A stretch of 64,000 bases of DNA from Burkholderia guangdongensis (GCF_013403875.1 NZ_JACBNX010000001.1:1-64000), one strand, 5' to 3'; shown: positions 7,024 through 18,909, counted from the stretch's first letter. The notes: a model not told the origin generated them from the letters alone. Translations and numbers: made by a program.

Positions 7024-8652
7024 ATGGCTTCTCCTCACGAAAAACTCGCCGAATCGCTACAGGTACTGAAGGCCCTGCAAGATAAGGGCATGAGGGTATT
7101 TCGGGCGTCCGAGCTGCCAGCCCTCACGCGCGTTCATCGGGAGCGGCTTCTCAAGGCGGGTTTTCTGAAGCTGGTCATCAAGGGGTGGTATCTCGCCAAC
7201 AACCCCGAAGACGTGGATGGTGACTCCACGCACTGGTACGCGAACATGGAGGGGTTCGTGGCGGCCTATGCCAAGTCCCGCTTTGGTCGGGACTGGCAAC
7301 TCGGTGCCGAACTGTCGGTGCTGAAGCATAGCGGTCACACCAGCATCGCGAAGCAACTGCAGATTCAGGCGCCGTCTGCAGACAATCAGCCGCAATCGCT
7401 GCCCTTTGACTGCTCCATCTTCTTCTACCGCGTTTCCGCCACGCAACTGGCGTCAACGCGTGTGCCGGACGCCAGTGGAATGCTGCTCATGCCTTTGCCG
7501 GAGGCGTTGATACGGGTAAGCCCAACGTTTTTCGCGCAGCACGAGATGGCCGCACAGATTGCCGTGCGGCAGGTCGACATTACGCAGCTCGTCGAAGCAC
7601 TTCTCGCAGGTGGCCACAGTGTGGTGGCGGGGCGGCTGGCAGGTGCGCTTCAGGCGGTGGGGCGTGCGGCTGAAGCCAACCAGTTGCTCCTCACCATGCG
7701 GGCCGCTGATTTCAACGTGAATATCGACAATCCGTTCCAGCGGCCGCTCGCGCAGATTCGCGGTGGCCGAAACGTGTCTCCGTACGTGATGCGCATCCGG
7801 GCCATGTGGTCCGCGATGCGCGAGACAGTCATCCGTTTGTTTGAGACCGTGCCGCGCTCCGTGCCGGCCGACGCAGATGCACTGATATCCGACATCATGG
7901 CCCGGTACGTGGCGGATGCGTATCACTCGCTGTCCATCGAGGGTTATCGGGTCAGTGCAGCGCTGATAGAAAAGGTTCGCACGGGGCAATGGAACCCGGA
8001 GACCCATCCAGAGGACCGGCAGACCCGCGATGCCATGGCAGCGAAGGGATATGCCGAGACCCATGCGCACGTCAAGGCGCTCATCGGTCGCGTGGTACGG
8101 GACGGTGAGCGGCCAGCCGATGCTTTCGGCGCGGACTTCTTCCAGTGGTATCTGACGCTCTTCTCGCCCAGCGTGCAAGCGGGCCTTCTCAAGGTCGGAG
8201 ACCTGGCGGGCTACCGGAATACCCAGGTCTTCATCCGCAACGCACTGCACGTGCCGCCAGCGCCCGACGCTGTGCGCGACTGCATGCCCGCGCTGATGGA
8301 ACTGCTCGAGGAGGAGGGGCATCCGGGCGTTCGGGCCGTGCTGGGTCATTTCATCTTCGTATTCATCCACCCGTACATGGACGGCAACGGCCGGCTGTCG
8401 CGCTTCATCATGAATTTCATGCTGACCACTGGGGGCTACCCGTGGACAATCGTGACGGTTCAGTCGAGGCAGGCCTACCTTGCCGCGCTCGAGCAGGCGA
8501 GTACGTATCAGAACGTCGAGCCCTTTGCGAGCCTCATCTGCGAACTCATCGCCACGCAAGCGAACACGCCCGTCGAGCGCATCACGCAACGGCCAGAGTC
8601 AAGTAGCTGGACCGAGCCTTCGGTGAATGCGCCAGACGGGCGTCAGCCGTGA
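7024..8652 (+). CDS. AbiEi-like wHTH / Fic AMPylase fusion protein
   Basis: 542 aa. Residues 1-60 (LKALQDKGMRVFRASELPAL, HRERLLKAGFLKLVIKGWYL) resemble the winged-helix start of AbiEi-type antitoxins and related transcriptional regulators. The C-terminal half is a Fic domain: active-site motif HPYMDGNGRLSR beginning at His449, and an inhibitory [ST]xxxE[GN] motif, SLSIEG with Ser302 and Glu306, placed N-terminal to the Fic core (class II arrangement). Fic enzymes usually transfer AMP from ATP to a protein hydroxyl, and the inhibitory Glu keeps them off until relieved. Codon choice is less GC-biased than in neighbouring genes, suggesting transfer. The enzyme, its lock and a DNA-binding module are thus in one chain behind a 24-bp repeat array. 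The target protein is unknown. Confidence 0.88.
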   Translation: MASPHEKLAESLQVLKALQDKGMRVFRASELPALTRVHRERLLKAGFLKLVIKGWYLANNPEDVDGDSTHWYANMEGFVAAYAKSRFGRDWQLGAELSVLKHSGHTSIAKQLQIQAPSADNQPQSLPFDCSIFFYRVSATQLASTRVPDASGMLLMPLPEALIRVSPTFFAQHEMAAQIAVRQVDITQLVEALLAGGHSVVAGRLAGALQAVGRAAEANQLLLTMRAADFNVNIDNPFQRPLAQIRGGRNVSPYVMRIRAMWSAMRETVIRLFETVPRSVPADADALISDIMARYVADAYHSLSIEGYRVSAALIEKVRTGQWNPETHPEDRQTRDAMAAKGYAETHAHVKALIGRVVRDGERPADAFGADFFQWYLTLFSPSVQAGLLKVGDLAGYRNTQVFIRNALHVPPAPDAVRDCMPALMELLEEEGHPGVRAVLGHFIFVFIHPYMDGNGRLSRFIMNFMLTTGGYPWTIVTVQSRQAYLAALEQASTYQNVEPFASLICELIATQANTPVERITQRPESSSWTEPSVNAPDGRQP

Positions 8653-8691
8653 TCCTCCAATAACCGCCCGATCCGGCCGTGTGCGCGCCGC

Positions 8692-11311
<2,620 letters not shown>

Positions 11312-11334
11312 GGCGTCGGGGAGAGAGGGCCGTG

Positions 11335-12873
11335 TCACGCGGCGCTTTCGTAGCGGGCGCCGTCTTCGCAGATCCGGTTGCGGCCGCCCGATTTCGCGCG
11401 GTAGAGCGCGTCGTCGGCCCGCTTGACGAGCGTGGCCGCGTCGATCGGCGCGTGAGCTTCATGCGTCGCGACGCCGATGCTGACGGTCACGTGGCTGTAC
11501 GGACTGCGCGCGTGATCGATCCCGAGCCCGGCGATCGCGCGCCGGATCGCCTCCGCGACGTTCGCCGCGCCTTGCGCGTCGGTGTCCGGCAGCGTGACGA
11601 CGAATTCCTCGCCGCCGTAGCGCGCGACGTGATCGCCCGGCCGCTGCAGGCAGCGCGACGCGCGTTGAGCGACCGCGCGCAGCACGTCATCGCCGGCCGG
11701 GTGGCCGTAGTAGTCGTTGTACGCCTTGAAGTGATCGACGTCGACGAACAGCATCGACAGCGGCTTGCCGTTCCGGTTCGCGCGCCGCGTCTCGCGGTCG
11801 ATCACCGTGTCGAAGCGGCCGCGGTTGTCGAGCCCGGTCAGCGCGTCGGTGTGCGCGAGGCGGTAGAGCTGCGATTCCGCGAGCTGCCGTCGCCGCAGCT
11901 CGTGCGACAGCAGCAGCGTGCCCGTCATGACGATCGCGCTGAAGATGCCCATCAGCACGGCGAACCACGCCGCGCGCGTCTGCCACGGCGCGTAGACGTC
12001 GCTTTCGGCCGGCGCGACGTCGACGCTGAGCGGCAGGTCGGCCAGATGCCGGTACACGTAGATGCGCCGCACGCCGTCGATCGCGGCCGCGCCCGCGAGC
12101 ACGCCTTCGCGCTGCGCCATCGACTGCGTGAACAGCGGCGACGTGTGCACGTCGCGGCCGACCATCCGCGGATCGAACGGCAGCCGGCAGACGACGGTGC
12201 CGTTGTCCTCGAGGATCGCGGCGGTGCCTTGCCTGCCGACCGCGATCCCGTGCAGCAGCGCGCGGAAGTAGTCGATGCTGAGCGTGCCGACGACGACCCC
12301 GCCGAACGAGCCGTCCGGCCGCGTGATGCGGCGGCTGAGCGCGATCGTCAGCGCGCCGTTGCGCAGCCGCGATGCGTAGGGCCGGCTGATGTAGAGGCCG
12401 TGGAAGTGGCCGTCGCGGTGGATCGCGAAGTAGTCGCGATCGGCGAAGTTTCCGCGTCGCGGCGGCGTCGCGCCGGAGTCGATCGTGATTGCGCCGTGTT
12501 CGTTCATCACGAAGATCGAGCCGAGATACTTGCCGTTCGCCGCGCGGTCGAACAGCACCTGGTCGCGCAGCCGCGGGGGCAGCGCCATCGCGTCGGGGTC
12601 GGCGATGCCGTCGACGACGTTCTGCAGCGACAGGTCGTAGAGCTCGATGTTGCGCGCGATGTCGCGCTCGATCAGCAGCATCAGGTTCCGCGCGTTCTCG
12701 ACCGCGTGGTTGTACGCGTCGCGCCGGGATTCGATCAGCACCGACGCGCACAGCGTCCAGCCGAACAGGGTCAGCACGAGGCCCGATACGATCACGCCGC
12801 GCGGCGACAGCGTCCGCGCGATGATCGCGGAGAACTGGTGGCGCAGGGCCTGAGGCAGCGGGTTGAACATCAT
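11335..12873 (-). CDS. Membrane diguanylate cyclase with periplasmic PDC/dCache sensor
   Basis: 512 aa. A first membrane helix (about 27-45, VIVSGLVLTLFGWTLCASVL), a periplasmic double-PAS-like sensor (GSIFVMNEHGAI, FADRDYF, SRRITRPDGSFGGVVVGTLS), a second membrane helix (AAWFAVLMGIFSAIVMTGTL) and a cytoplasmic GGDEF domain. The active-site loop is GGEEF (RYGGEEFVVTLP), so it should make c-di-GMP from two GTP; DVDHFKAYND is the Mg/GTP-binding segment. Start chosen at ATG 12873 (with a second ATG at 12870) behind ACAGG; the frame runs open to 12966 without a ribosome site. It may feed the same matrix physiology as the cepacian locus, but nothing in the sequence links them. Confidence 0.92.
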   Translation of the reverse strand: MMFNPLPQALRHQFSAIIARTLSPRGVIVSGLVLTLFGWTLCASVLIESRRDAYNHAVENARNLMLLIERDIARNIELYDLSLQNVVDGIADPDAMALPPRLRDQVLFDRAANGKYLGSIFVMNEHGAITIDSGATPPRRGNFADRDYFAIHRDGHFHGLYISRPYASRLRNGALTIALSRRITRPDGSFGGVVVGTLSIDYFRALLHGIAVGRQGTAAILEDNGTVVCRLPFDPRMVGRDVHTSPLFTQSMAQREGVLAGAAAIDGVRRIYVYRHLADLPLSVDVAPAESDVYAPWQTRAAWFAVLMGIFSAIVMTGTLLLSHELRRRQLAESQLYRLAHTDALTGLDNRGRFDTVIDRETRRANRNGKPLSMLFVDVDHFKAYNDYYGHPAGDDVLRAVAQRASRCLQRPGDHVARYGGEEFVVTLPDTDAQGAANVAEAIRRAIAGLGIDHARSPYSHVTVSIGVATHEAHAPIDAATLVKRADDALYRAKSGGRNRICEDGARYESAA

Positions 12874-13066
12874 CCTGTCGGGAGCGGGGCGGTGGGCGCG
12901 ATGCGTTCTGTCGTTTCGTTCTTCGGTCTTGTGCGGCGAGCCGATTGGAAAGAGCGTCATTATCACGCGAATTGTCGCGATCCGATTCCGGTATGTCGGG
13001 CATCTGCCCCCGGTTGCGCGGGCGCATTGTTACGATTTGTTACGCAGGCGCGCGGCGTGCGTAATA

Positions 13067-13099
13067 GTGACCGGGAAGTGACCGGGAAGTGACCGGAAC
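13067..13099. repeat. 11-bp direct repeat x3 between the cyclase and permease genes
   Basis: GTGACCGGGAA at 13067 and 13078 and GTGACCGGAAC at 13089, head to tail. Just upstream, TTGTTACG occurs twice at a 10-bp period (13027, 13037). The 11-bp period places units on one DNA face, so it could be an operator, or a simple slippage product. Confidence 0.6.
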
Positions 13100-13189
13100 G
13101 AGCCGGCGCACGATCGGGACCGGTCAATTTTTCGCGACGACGGTGGCGGGCGCGATGTGTCATCCGGCGGCGCGCGTCGGCGATTCGGG

Positions 13190-13218
13190 TAGAATCCGCG
13201 CGGGCCGCAGCGGCCCGC
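13190..13218 (+). promoter_or_regulatory. Putative -10 element and 5'-terminal hairpin of the permease mRNA
   Basis: TAGAAT at 13190-13195 fits a -10 box; I see no matching -35. The predicted transcript would begin near 13202 and open with a GC hairpin, GCGGGCCG (13200-13207) and CGGCCCGC (13211-13218), loop CAG. No Shine-Dalgarno precedes the ATG at 13238. Confidence 0.3.
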
Positions 13219-13237
13219 TTTCCCGTTCGTCCCGTTT

Positions 13238-14788
13238 ATGTCCGCACATCCGACTCCCGACTTTCCCGATTCCTCCTCCCCGGATTCTCCCCGGCTGCAT
13301 CGCGCGCTGAAGGCGCGCCACCTGACGATGATCGCCATCGGCGGCTCGATCGGCACGGGCCTGTTCGTCGCGTCCGGCGCGTCGATTTCGCAGGCCGGCC
13401 CCGGCGGCGCGATGCTCGCGTATCTGCTGATCGGCGTGATGGTCTACTGCCTGATGACGAGCCTCGGCGAGATGGCCGCGTTCATGCCGGTGTCGGGCTC
13501 GTTCGCGACCTACGGCGCGAAGTACGTCGACGAGGGCTTCGGCTTCGCGCTCGGCTGGAACTACTGGTACAACTGGGCGGTGACGATCGCCGTCGAACTG
13601 GTCGCCGCGCAGCTCGTGATGAACTACTGGTTCCCGCACGTGCCCGGGCTCTGGTGGAGCGCGGCGTTCCTCGCGGTGATGTTCCTATTGAACGCGCTGA
13701 CCGTGCGCGGCTTCGGCGAGGCCGAATACTGGTTCGCGCTGATCAAGGTCGTCACGGTGCTCGCGTTCATCGGCGTCGGCCTGCTGATGATCTTCGGGAT
13801 CATGAAGGGCGCGCCGGCCAACGGCTGGCACAACCTGACGATCGGCGACGCGCCGTTCGCGGGCGGTCTGCCCGCGATGATGGGCGTCGCGATGATCGCC
13901 GGCTTTTCGTTCCAGGGCACCGAGCTGATCGGCATCGCGGCCGGCGAATCGGAAAATCCGCGTAAGACGATTCCGCGCGCGGTCAAGCAGATCTTCTGGC
14001 GAATCCTGCTGTTCTACGTGCTCGCGATCTTCGTGATCGGCGTGCTGATTCCGTATACGGACCCGAACCTGCTGAAGAGCGACGTGACCGATATCGGCGT
14101 GAGCCCGTTCACGCTCGTGTTCCGCCACGCGGGCCTCGCGTTCGCGGCGGGCGTGATGAACGCGGTGATCCTGACCGCGGTGCTGTCGGCGGGGAACTCG
14201 GGGATGTACGCGTCGACGCGGATGCTCTACACGCTCGCGACCGAAGGCCGTGCGCCGAAGCTGTTCGCGAAGCTGTCGCCGGGCGGCGTGCCGCGCAACG
14301 CGCTGTTCGCGACGACCGCGGTCGGCGCGCTGTGCTTCCTGACGTCGCTGTACGGCGACAAGACGGTCTATCTGTGGCTGCTGAACACGTCGGGGATGAC
14401 GGGCTTCATCGCGTGGCTCGGCATCGCGGTCAGCCACTACCGGTTCCGCAAGGGCTTCGTCGCGCAGGGCTACTCGGTCGTGCAGCTGCCGTATGCGTCG
14501 CCGCTCTTTCCGTACGGGCCGATCTTCGCGTTCGGGCTGTGCGTCGTGATCGCGCTCGGGCAGGACTATCAGGCATTCCTCGCGAACCGGATCGACTGGG
14601 TCGGCGTGCTCGCGACCTATGTCGGCATTCCGCTGTTCCTCGCGGTGTGGGCCGGCTATCGGCTCGTGCGCGGCGGGCGCTTCGTCCGCTACGATGAGAT
14701 GGAGATCGCGCCGTGGATCGCCGCGCATCGCGACGCGACGCGCGGCGGGGCGCCGGCGACGATCGACGTGCCGGAGACGGTAAGCTGA
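13238..14788 (+). CDS. Amino acid permease, APC superfamily (LysP/AAT-like)
   Basis: 516 aa with twelve predicted membrane segments. The substrate-site signature MIAIGGSIGTGLFVASGASI near residues 29-50 is typical of the amino acid transporter family, as are GFSFQGTELIGIAAGESENP and PRKTIPRAV. A proton-coupled importer in the inner membrane; the closest functional name I would risk is lysine-type permease, but specificity cannot be read from sequence alone. It is monocistronic on the plus strand with a hydrolase gene 44 bp after it. Confidence 0.9.
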   Translation: MSAHPTPDFPDSSSPDSPRLHRALKARHLTMIAIGGSIGTGLFVASGASISQAGPGGAMLAYLLIGVMVYCLMTSLGEMAAFMPVSGSFATYGAKYVDEGFGFALGWNYWYNWAVTIAVELVAAQLVMNYWFPHVPGLWWSAAFLAVMFLLNALTVRGFGEAEYWFALIKVVTVLAFIGVGLLMIFGIMKGAPANGWHNLTIGDAPFAGGLPAMMGVAMIAGFSFQGTELIGIAAGESENPRKTIPRAVKQIFWRILLFYVLAIFVIGVLIPYTDPNLLKSDVTDIGVSPFTLVFRHAGLAFAAGVMNAVILTAVLSAGNSGMYASTRMLYTLATEGRAPKLFAKLSPGGVPRNALFATTAVGALCFLTSLYGDKTVYLWLLNTSGMTGFIAWLGIAVSHYRFRKGFVAQGYSVVQLPYASPLFPYGPIFAFGLCVVIALGQDYQAFLANRIDWVGVLATYVGIPLFLAVWAGYRLVRGGRFVRYDEMEIAPWIAAHRDATRGGAPATIDVPETVS

Positions 14789-14832
14789 GCGCGGCGAATT
14801 TCCACCTGGACGACGATGCCCGACGATTCCCG

Positions 14833-15630
14833 ATGACGACACCCGCAACCGACGAAACCTGGATCGACACGCCTCACGGGCGTCTCTACGCGAAACGCTG
14901 GCGCGCGACGCCGGCGGCCGGCGATGCGCGGTGCCCGATCGTGCTGCTGCACGATTCGCTCGGCTGCGTCGCGCTGTGGCGCGATTTTCCGGCGCGACTG
15001 GCGCAAGCGACCGGGCGCGACGTGATCGCGTACGACCGGCTCGGGTTCGGCCGGTCCGATCGGCATTCGGGCGGGCTGGAGACGACGTTCGTGCGCGACG
15101 AGGCGGACCATGCGTTCGCCGCGGTGTGCGCGCGGATGGGCATCGACGCGTTCGTCGCGTTCGGGCACAGCGTCGGCGGCGGAATGGCGGTCGCGTGCGC
15201 GGCGCGGTTTCAGCACGCGTGCCGCGCGCTCGTGACCGAGTCGGCGCAGGCGTTCGTCGAGGATCGCACGCTCGACGGTATCCGCGACGCGCAGCGGGCG
15301 TTCGCCGAGCCGGGGCAGATCGAGCGGCTCGCGCGCTATCACGGCGACAAGGCGGAATGGGTGCTCGGCGCGTGGGTCGACACGTGGCTCGCGCCGGCAT
15401 TCCGGGACTGGCATCTCGACGATGTGCTGGCGAACGTGCGGTGCCCGGTGCTCGCGATTCACGGCGAGCACGACGAATACGGCTCGCTGGTGCATCCGGA
15501 GCGGATCGCGGCGCGGGTCGGCGGGACGGCGACGGTCGAGATCGTCCGCGATTGCGGGCACGTGCCGCATCGCGAGCATCCCGATCGGGTGCTGCTGACG
15601 GTGGAGACGTTTCTCAAAAGTGTCCGGTAA
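14833..15630 (+). CDS. Alpha/beta hydrolase
   Basis: 265 aa from ATG 14833. It contains the oxyanion segment VLLHDSLGCVALW, the nucleophile elbow GHSVGGGM, the Asp region AIHGEHDEYGSLVHP and the His in CGHVPHREHPD: a full Ser-Asp-His set. Soluble, no signal peptide. Substrate unknown. It follows the permease and its last 17 bp overlap the convergent HutC-family gene. Confidence 0.85.
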   Translation: MTTPATDETWIDTPHGRLYAKRWRATPAAGDARCPIVLLHDSLGCVALWRDFPARLAQATGRDVIAYDRLGFGRSDRHSGGLETTFVRDEADHAFAAVCARMGIDAFVAFGHSVGGGMAVACAARFQHACRALVTESAQAFVEDRTLDGIRDAQRAFAEPGQIERLARYHGDKAEWVLGAWVDTWLAPAFRDWHLDDVLANVRCPVLAIHGEHDEYGSLVHPERIAARVGGTATVEIVRDCGHVPHREHPDRVLLTVETFLKSVR

Positions 15631-16309
15631 ACCGGTAGCGGCTTCCCGGATGCCACAGATTCACCGTCGACGCGACGAGGCCCTGCGACCACGTCCGCCG
15701 ATGCAGCATCAGGCACGGCTCGCGCTCGTCCATCTTCAGCAGCCGGCGCGTGTCCTCGTCGGGCATCGCGGCCTCGATCCGGTATTCGACGCGCTGCAGC
15801 GGCGCGACGCGCATCAGGTACTGGTTCGGCGTCGTCGCGGTGAAGTCCTGCAGCGCGTATTCCGGCGCGACGTCCGGATTCACCCAGCGCTCCTCGAACT
15901 GCACCGGCGTGTCGTTCTCGAAATGCAGCACGCGCGAATGGAAGATCGGGCTGCCGGCGCCGAGCTGCATCTCGTCCGCGAGCTTCGCGTCGGCGACCGC
16001 CGCGCCGACCTCCAGCACCTGCGCGTGATAGCGATGGTCGCGCGCGACGATTTCGTCCGAGATGCTGCGGATCGCGACCAGCGTCGATTCGTACTTCGGC
16101 TGCGCGACGAACGTGCCCGCGCCGCGCGTGCGGGTCAGCACCTGCTCGGCCGTCAGCTCGCGCAGCGCGCGGTTGACCGTCATCCGCGCCACGTTGAATT
16201 CGCGCGCGAGCTCGTTCTCAGACGGCACCTGATCGCCTTCCGACCATTCCCCGGCGTGAATCCGCGCGAGGATGAAGTCCTTGATTTCCTGATAGATCGG
16301 TGTGGTCAT
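15614..16309 (-). CDS. hutC: Histidine-utilisation repressor HutC (GntR family)
   Basis: 231 aa from ATG 16309 (frame open to 16354 but this start matches the family). The N-terminal GntR winged helix has QVPSENELAREFNVARMTVN, RALRELTAEQVLTRTRGAGT and FVAQP; the C-terminal UTRA effector domain ends in the HutC-typical WSQGLVASTVNLWHPGSRYR. HutC represses hut genes and is released by urocanate. Here it is divergent from a histidine-type ABC importer, with a perfect HutC-like palindrome in between, and no hutH/U/I lies in the window, so this copy appears to control uptake. Confidence 0.9.
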   Translation of the reverse strand: MTTPIYQEIKDFILARIHAGEWSEGDQVPSENELAREFNVARMTVNRALRELTAEQVLTRTRGAGTFVAQPKYESTLVAIRSISDEIVARDHRYHAQVLEVGAAVADAKLADEMQLGAGSPIFHSRVLHFENDTPVQFEERWVNPDVAPEYALQDFTATTPNQYLMRVAPLQRVEYRIEAAMPDEDTRRLLKMDEREPCLMLHRRTWSQGLVASTVNLWHPGSRYRFTGHF

Positions 16310-16539
16310 TGCGTGGTTGTCGTTCCAGTGGGGGCGGCGTGTCGTGCGCGCCATCGCGGTGCGCCAAGTCTAGACAGGTTTGCGGAACGTGAAAATGCTC
16401 CGATGCCCGAATAGAAAGCCAATCTTCATCCGGATGTAATCAATAATTAATTGAAAAATAAGGAAATTTACGTTTCACGAATACAAACGTCCGACAATTA
16501 GAGAGAAACACGTATTGCCGGCGACGGGCGCGCAAGGCA

Positions 16540-16557
16540 AAGTTGTATGTACAACTT
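16540..16557. promoter_or_regulatory. HutC-like operator
   Basis: AAGTTGTATGTACAACTT is an 18-bp perfect inverted repeat (8+8 with a TG centre) containing the TTGTATGTACAA core known for Pseudomonas HutC sites. It lies 85 bp before the importer start, in a 332-bp divergent region whose other half (16430-16500) is strikingly A/T-rich and probably holds both promoters. Confidence 0.82.
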
Positions 16558-16641
16558 GGGTGACGCCAGCGCGGCGCACAGGTTGGGCGGGCGCCGGACT
16601 GCGCTCGCGGTCCGATCCCGATCGTCAATTACAGGAATGTC

Positions 16642-17415
16642 ATGAAAAAACTCGCGCTCAGTCTTGCCCTTGCCTGCCTCGCCGTCGGCGCCCATGCCAA
16701 GGATTGGTCGACGATCCGCTTCGGCGTCGACGCCAGCTATGCGCCGTTCGAATCGAAGGCGCCGGACGGCAAGCTCGTCGGCTTCGATATCGACCTCGGC
16801 ACCGAAATCTGCAAGCGCCTGAACGCGAAGTGCGTGTGGGTCGAGAATGACTTCGACGGGATGATCCCCGCGCTGAAGGCGAAGAAGTTCGACGGCGTGC
16901 TGTCGTCGATGTCGATGACGCCGCAGCGCGAAGAGCAGATCGCGTTCTCGAACAAGCTGTTCAACACGCCGACGCGCCTCGTCGCGAAGAAGGGCACGAG
17001 CCTGCTGCCGACGGCCGACTCGCTGAAGGGCAAGACGGTGGGCGTCGAGCAGGGGACCATTCAGGAAACCTACGCGAAGACGTACTGGGCGCCGAAGGGC
17101 GTGCAGATCGTGCCTTACCAGAACCAGGACCAGGTGTACTCGGATCTGATCTCGGGCCGTCTCGACGCGGCGCTGCAGGACGCGGTGCAGGCCGACATCG
17201 GCTTCCTGAAGTCGCCGCGCGGCGCGGGCTTCCAGTTCGCGGGCGGCGATATCAACGATCCGAAGACGCTCGGCTCCGGCGCCGGCATCGGTCTGCGCAA
17301 GGACGACGCCGACCTGAAGCAGAAGCTCGACGGCGCGATCGCCGGGATGCTGAAGGACGGCACGTACCAGAAGCTCGAGAAGAAGTACTTCGCGTTCGAC
17401 GTCTACGGCAACTGA
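16642..17415 (+). CDS. hisJ: Histidine/lysine/arginine ABC transporter, periplasmic binding protein
   Basis: 257 aa. A Sec signal peptide (MKKLALSLALACLAVGAHA, cleavage before KDW) is followed by a type II binding-protein fold with the family signature GFDIDLGTEICKRLNAKCVW and binding residues around SSMSMTPQREEQIAFS. Ribosome site AGGAA. It captures basic amino acids in the periplasm for the permeases encoded next. The operator upstream indicates induction through HutC, making histidine the most likely physiological substrate. Confidence 0.92.
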   Translation: MKKLALSLALACLAVGAHAKDWSTIRFGVDASYAPFESKAPDGKLVGFDIDLGTEICKRLNAKCVWVENDFDGMIPALKAKKFDGVLSSMSMTPQREEQIAFSNKLFNTPTRLVAKKGTSLLPTADSLKGKTVGVEQGTIQETYAKTYWAPKGVQIVPYQNQDQVYSDLISGRLDAALQDAVQADIGFLKSPRGAGFQFAGGDINDPKTLGSGAGIGLRKDDADLKQKLDGAIAGMLKDGTYQKLEKKYFAFDVYGN

Positions 17416-17471
17416 TCGCAATCGCGGCGCGTGCCTGAACGCGCGCGCCGCGCCTCATTGGATGTACTGAC

Positions 17472-18161
17472 ATGATCTTCCAGGGATTTGGCCCGCTGCT
17501 ATGGGCCGGCACGCTCCAGACCGTGCAGCTCGCGGTGCTGTCGCTCGCCGCGTCGCTCGTGCTCGGGCTCGCCGGCGCGGCCGCGAAACTGTCGACGAAC
17601 CGTGTGCTCGCGGCGATCGGCACCTGCTACACGACGCTGATTCGCGCCGTGCCCGATCTCGTCCTGATGCTGTTGCTGTTCTACGGGATGCAGATTCTCC
17701 TCAACCATTTCACCGATCTGCTCGGCCTCGACCAGATCGATATCGATCCGTTCGCCGCGGGCGTCGTGACGCTCGGCTTCATCTACGGTGCGTACTTCAC
17801 CGAGACGTTCCGCGGCGCGTTCCTCGCGGTGCCGCGCGGCCAGCTCGAAGCCGGCGCCGCGTTCGGGATGAGCGGCTGGCGCGTGTTCCGCCGCATCCTG
17901 TTTCCGCAGATGATGCGCTTCGCGTTGCCCGGCATCGGCAATAACTGGCAGGTGCTCGTGAAGGCGACCGCGCTCGTGTCGATCATCGGCCTTGCGGATG
18001 TCGTGAAGGCGTCGCAGGACGCAGGCAAGGCCTCGCTCGAGTTCTTCTACTTCACGCTCGTCGCGGGCGCGATCTATCTCGTGATCACGACGGTGTCGAA
18101 CGTCGTGCTCCATCACCTCGAAAAACGCTATTCGGCCGGCGTGCGGAGGCTTGCACTGTGA
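17472..18161 (+). CDS. hisQ: Histidine-type ABC transporter permease HisQ
   Basis: 229 aa, five predicted membrane helices. The EAA loop that contacts the ATPase is present as QLEAGAAFGMSGWRVFRRIL. One half of the inner-membrane channel of the importer. It lies 56 bp after the binding protein, and its stop overlaps the next start as GTGA. Confidence 0.92.
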   Translation: MIFQGFGPLLWAGTLQTVQLAVLSLAASLVLGLAGAAAKLSTNRVLAAIGTCYTTLIRAVPDLVLMLLLFYGMQILLNHFTDLLGLDQIDIDPFAAGVVTLGFIYGAYFTETFRGAFLAVPRGQLEAGAAFGMSGWRVFRRILFPQMMRFALPGIGNNWQVLVKATALVSIIGLADVVKASQDAGKASLEFFYFTLVAGAIYLVITTVSNVVLHHLEKRYSAGVRRLAL

Positions 18162-18871
18162 TCGAGATCATCAGCCAGTATTGGCAGAACTATCTGTACT
18201 CCGACGGTTATCGGCTGAGCGGGCTCGCGATCACGCTGTGGCTGCTCGTCGTGTCGATCGGGCTCGGCTTCCTGCTCGCGATACCGCTCGCGATCGCGCG
18301 CGCGTCGAGCAACCGCTGGGTGTCGGGGCCGGTGTGGCTCTACACGTATGTGTTCCGCGGCACGCCGCTCTACGTGCAGCTGCTGATGTGCTACACCGGC
18401 ATCTACAGCCTGCACTTCGTGCACGAGCACGCGCTCCTGAACGAATTCTTCCGCGACGCGATGAACTGCACGCTGCTCGCGTTCGTGCTGAACGAATGCG
18501 CGTACGCGACCGAGATCTTCGCGGGTTCGATCAAGGCGACGTCGGCGGGCGAGATCGAGGCGGCGCAAGCGTATGGGATGTCGAAGTTCACGATGTACCG
18601 GCGCATCATCCTGCCGTCGGCGCTGCGCCGCGCGCTGCCGAGCTACAGCAACGAAGTGATCCTGATGCTGCATGCGACGACGCTCGCGTTCACCGCGACC
18701 GTGCCCGACATCCTGAAGGTCACGCGCGACGTCAATTCGGCCACCTATATGTCGTTTCAGGCGTACGGGATCGCGGCGCTGCTGTACGCGTCGGTCGTGT
18801 TCGCGCTGATCTGGGCGTTCCGGCGGCTCGAGTCGCGCTGGCTCGCGTTCCTCGGGCCTCGCAGCCACTAA
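18158..18871 (+). CDS. hisM: Histidine-type ABC transporter permease HisM
   Basis: 237 aa, GTG start overlapping the HisQ stop, so translation is probably coupled. Five membrane helices and the EAA loop EIEAAQAYGMSKFTMYRRII. Forms the heterodimeric channel with HisQ. The stop codon lies in a 17-bp duplication (see the repeat at 18859). Confidence 0.92.
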   Translation: MIEIISQYWQNYLYSDGYRLSGLAITLWLLVVSIGLGFLLAIPLAIARASSNRWVSGPVWLYTYVFRGTPLYVQLLMCYTGIYSLHFVHEHALLNEFFRDAMNCTLLAFVLNECAYATEIFAGSIKATSAGEIEAAQAYGMSKFTMYRRIILPSALRRALPSYSNEVILMLHATTLAFTATVPDILKVTRDVNSATYMSFQAYGIAALLYASVVFALIWAFRRLESRWLAFLGPRSH

Positions 18872-18889
18872 TGCGTCGCAGCCACTAAT
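18859..18889. repeat. 17-bp-period duplication spanning the hisM stop
   Basis: TCGCAGCCACTAAT occurs at 18859-18872 and again at 18876-18889; the first copy includes the TAA stop of hisM and the second repeats TAA out of frame, between hisM and the hisP ribosome site. Confidence 0.85.
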
Positions 18890-18909
18890 CGAATTCGCAA
18901 GGAAGTCAT

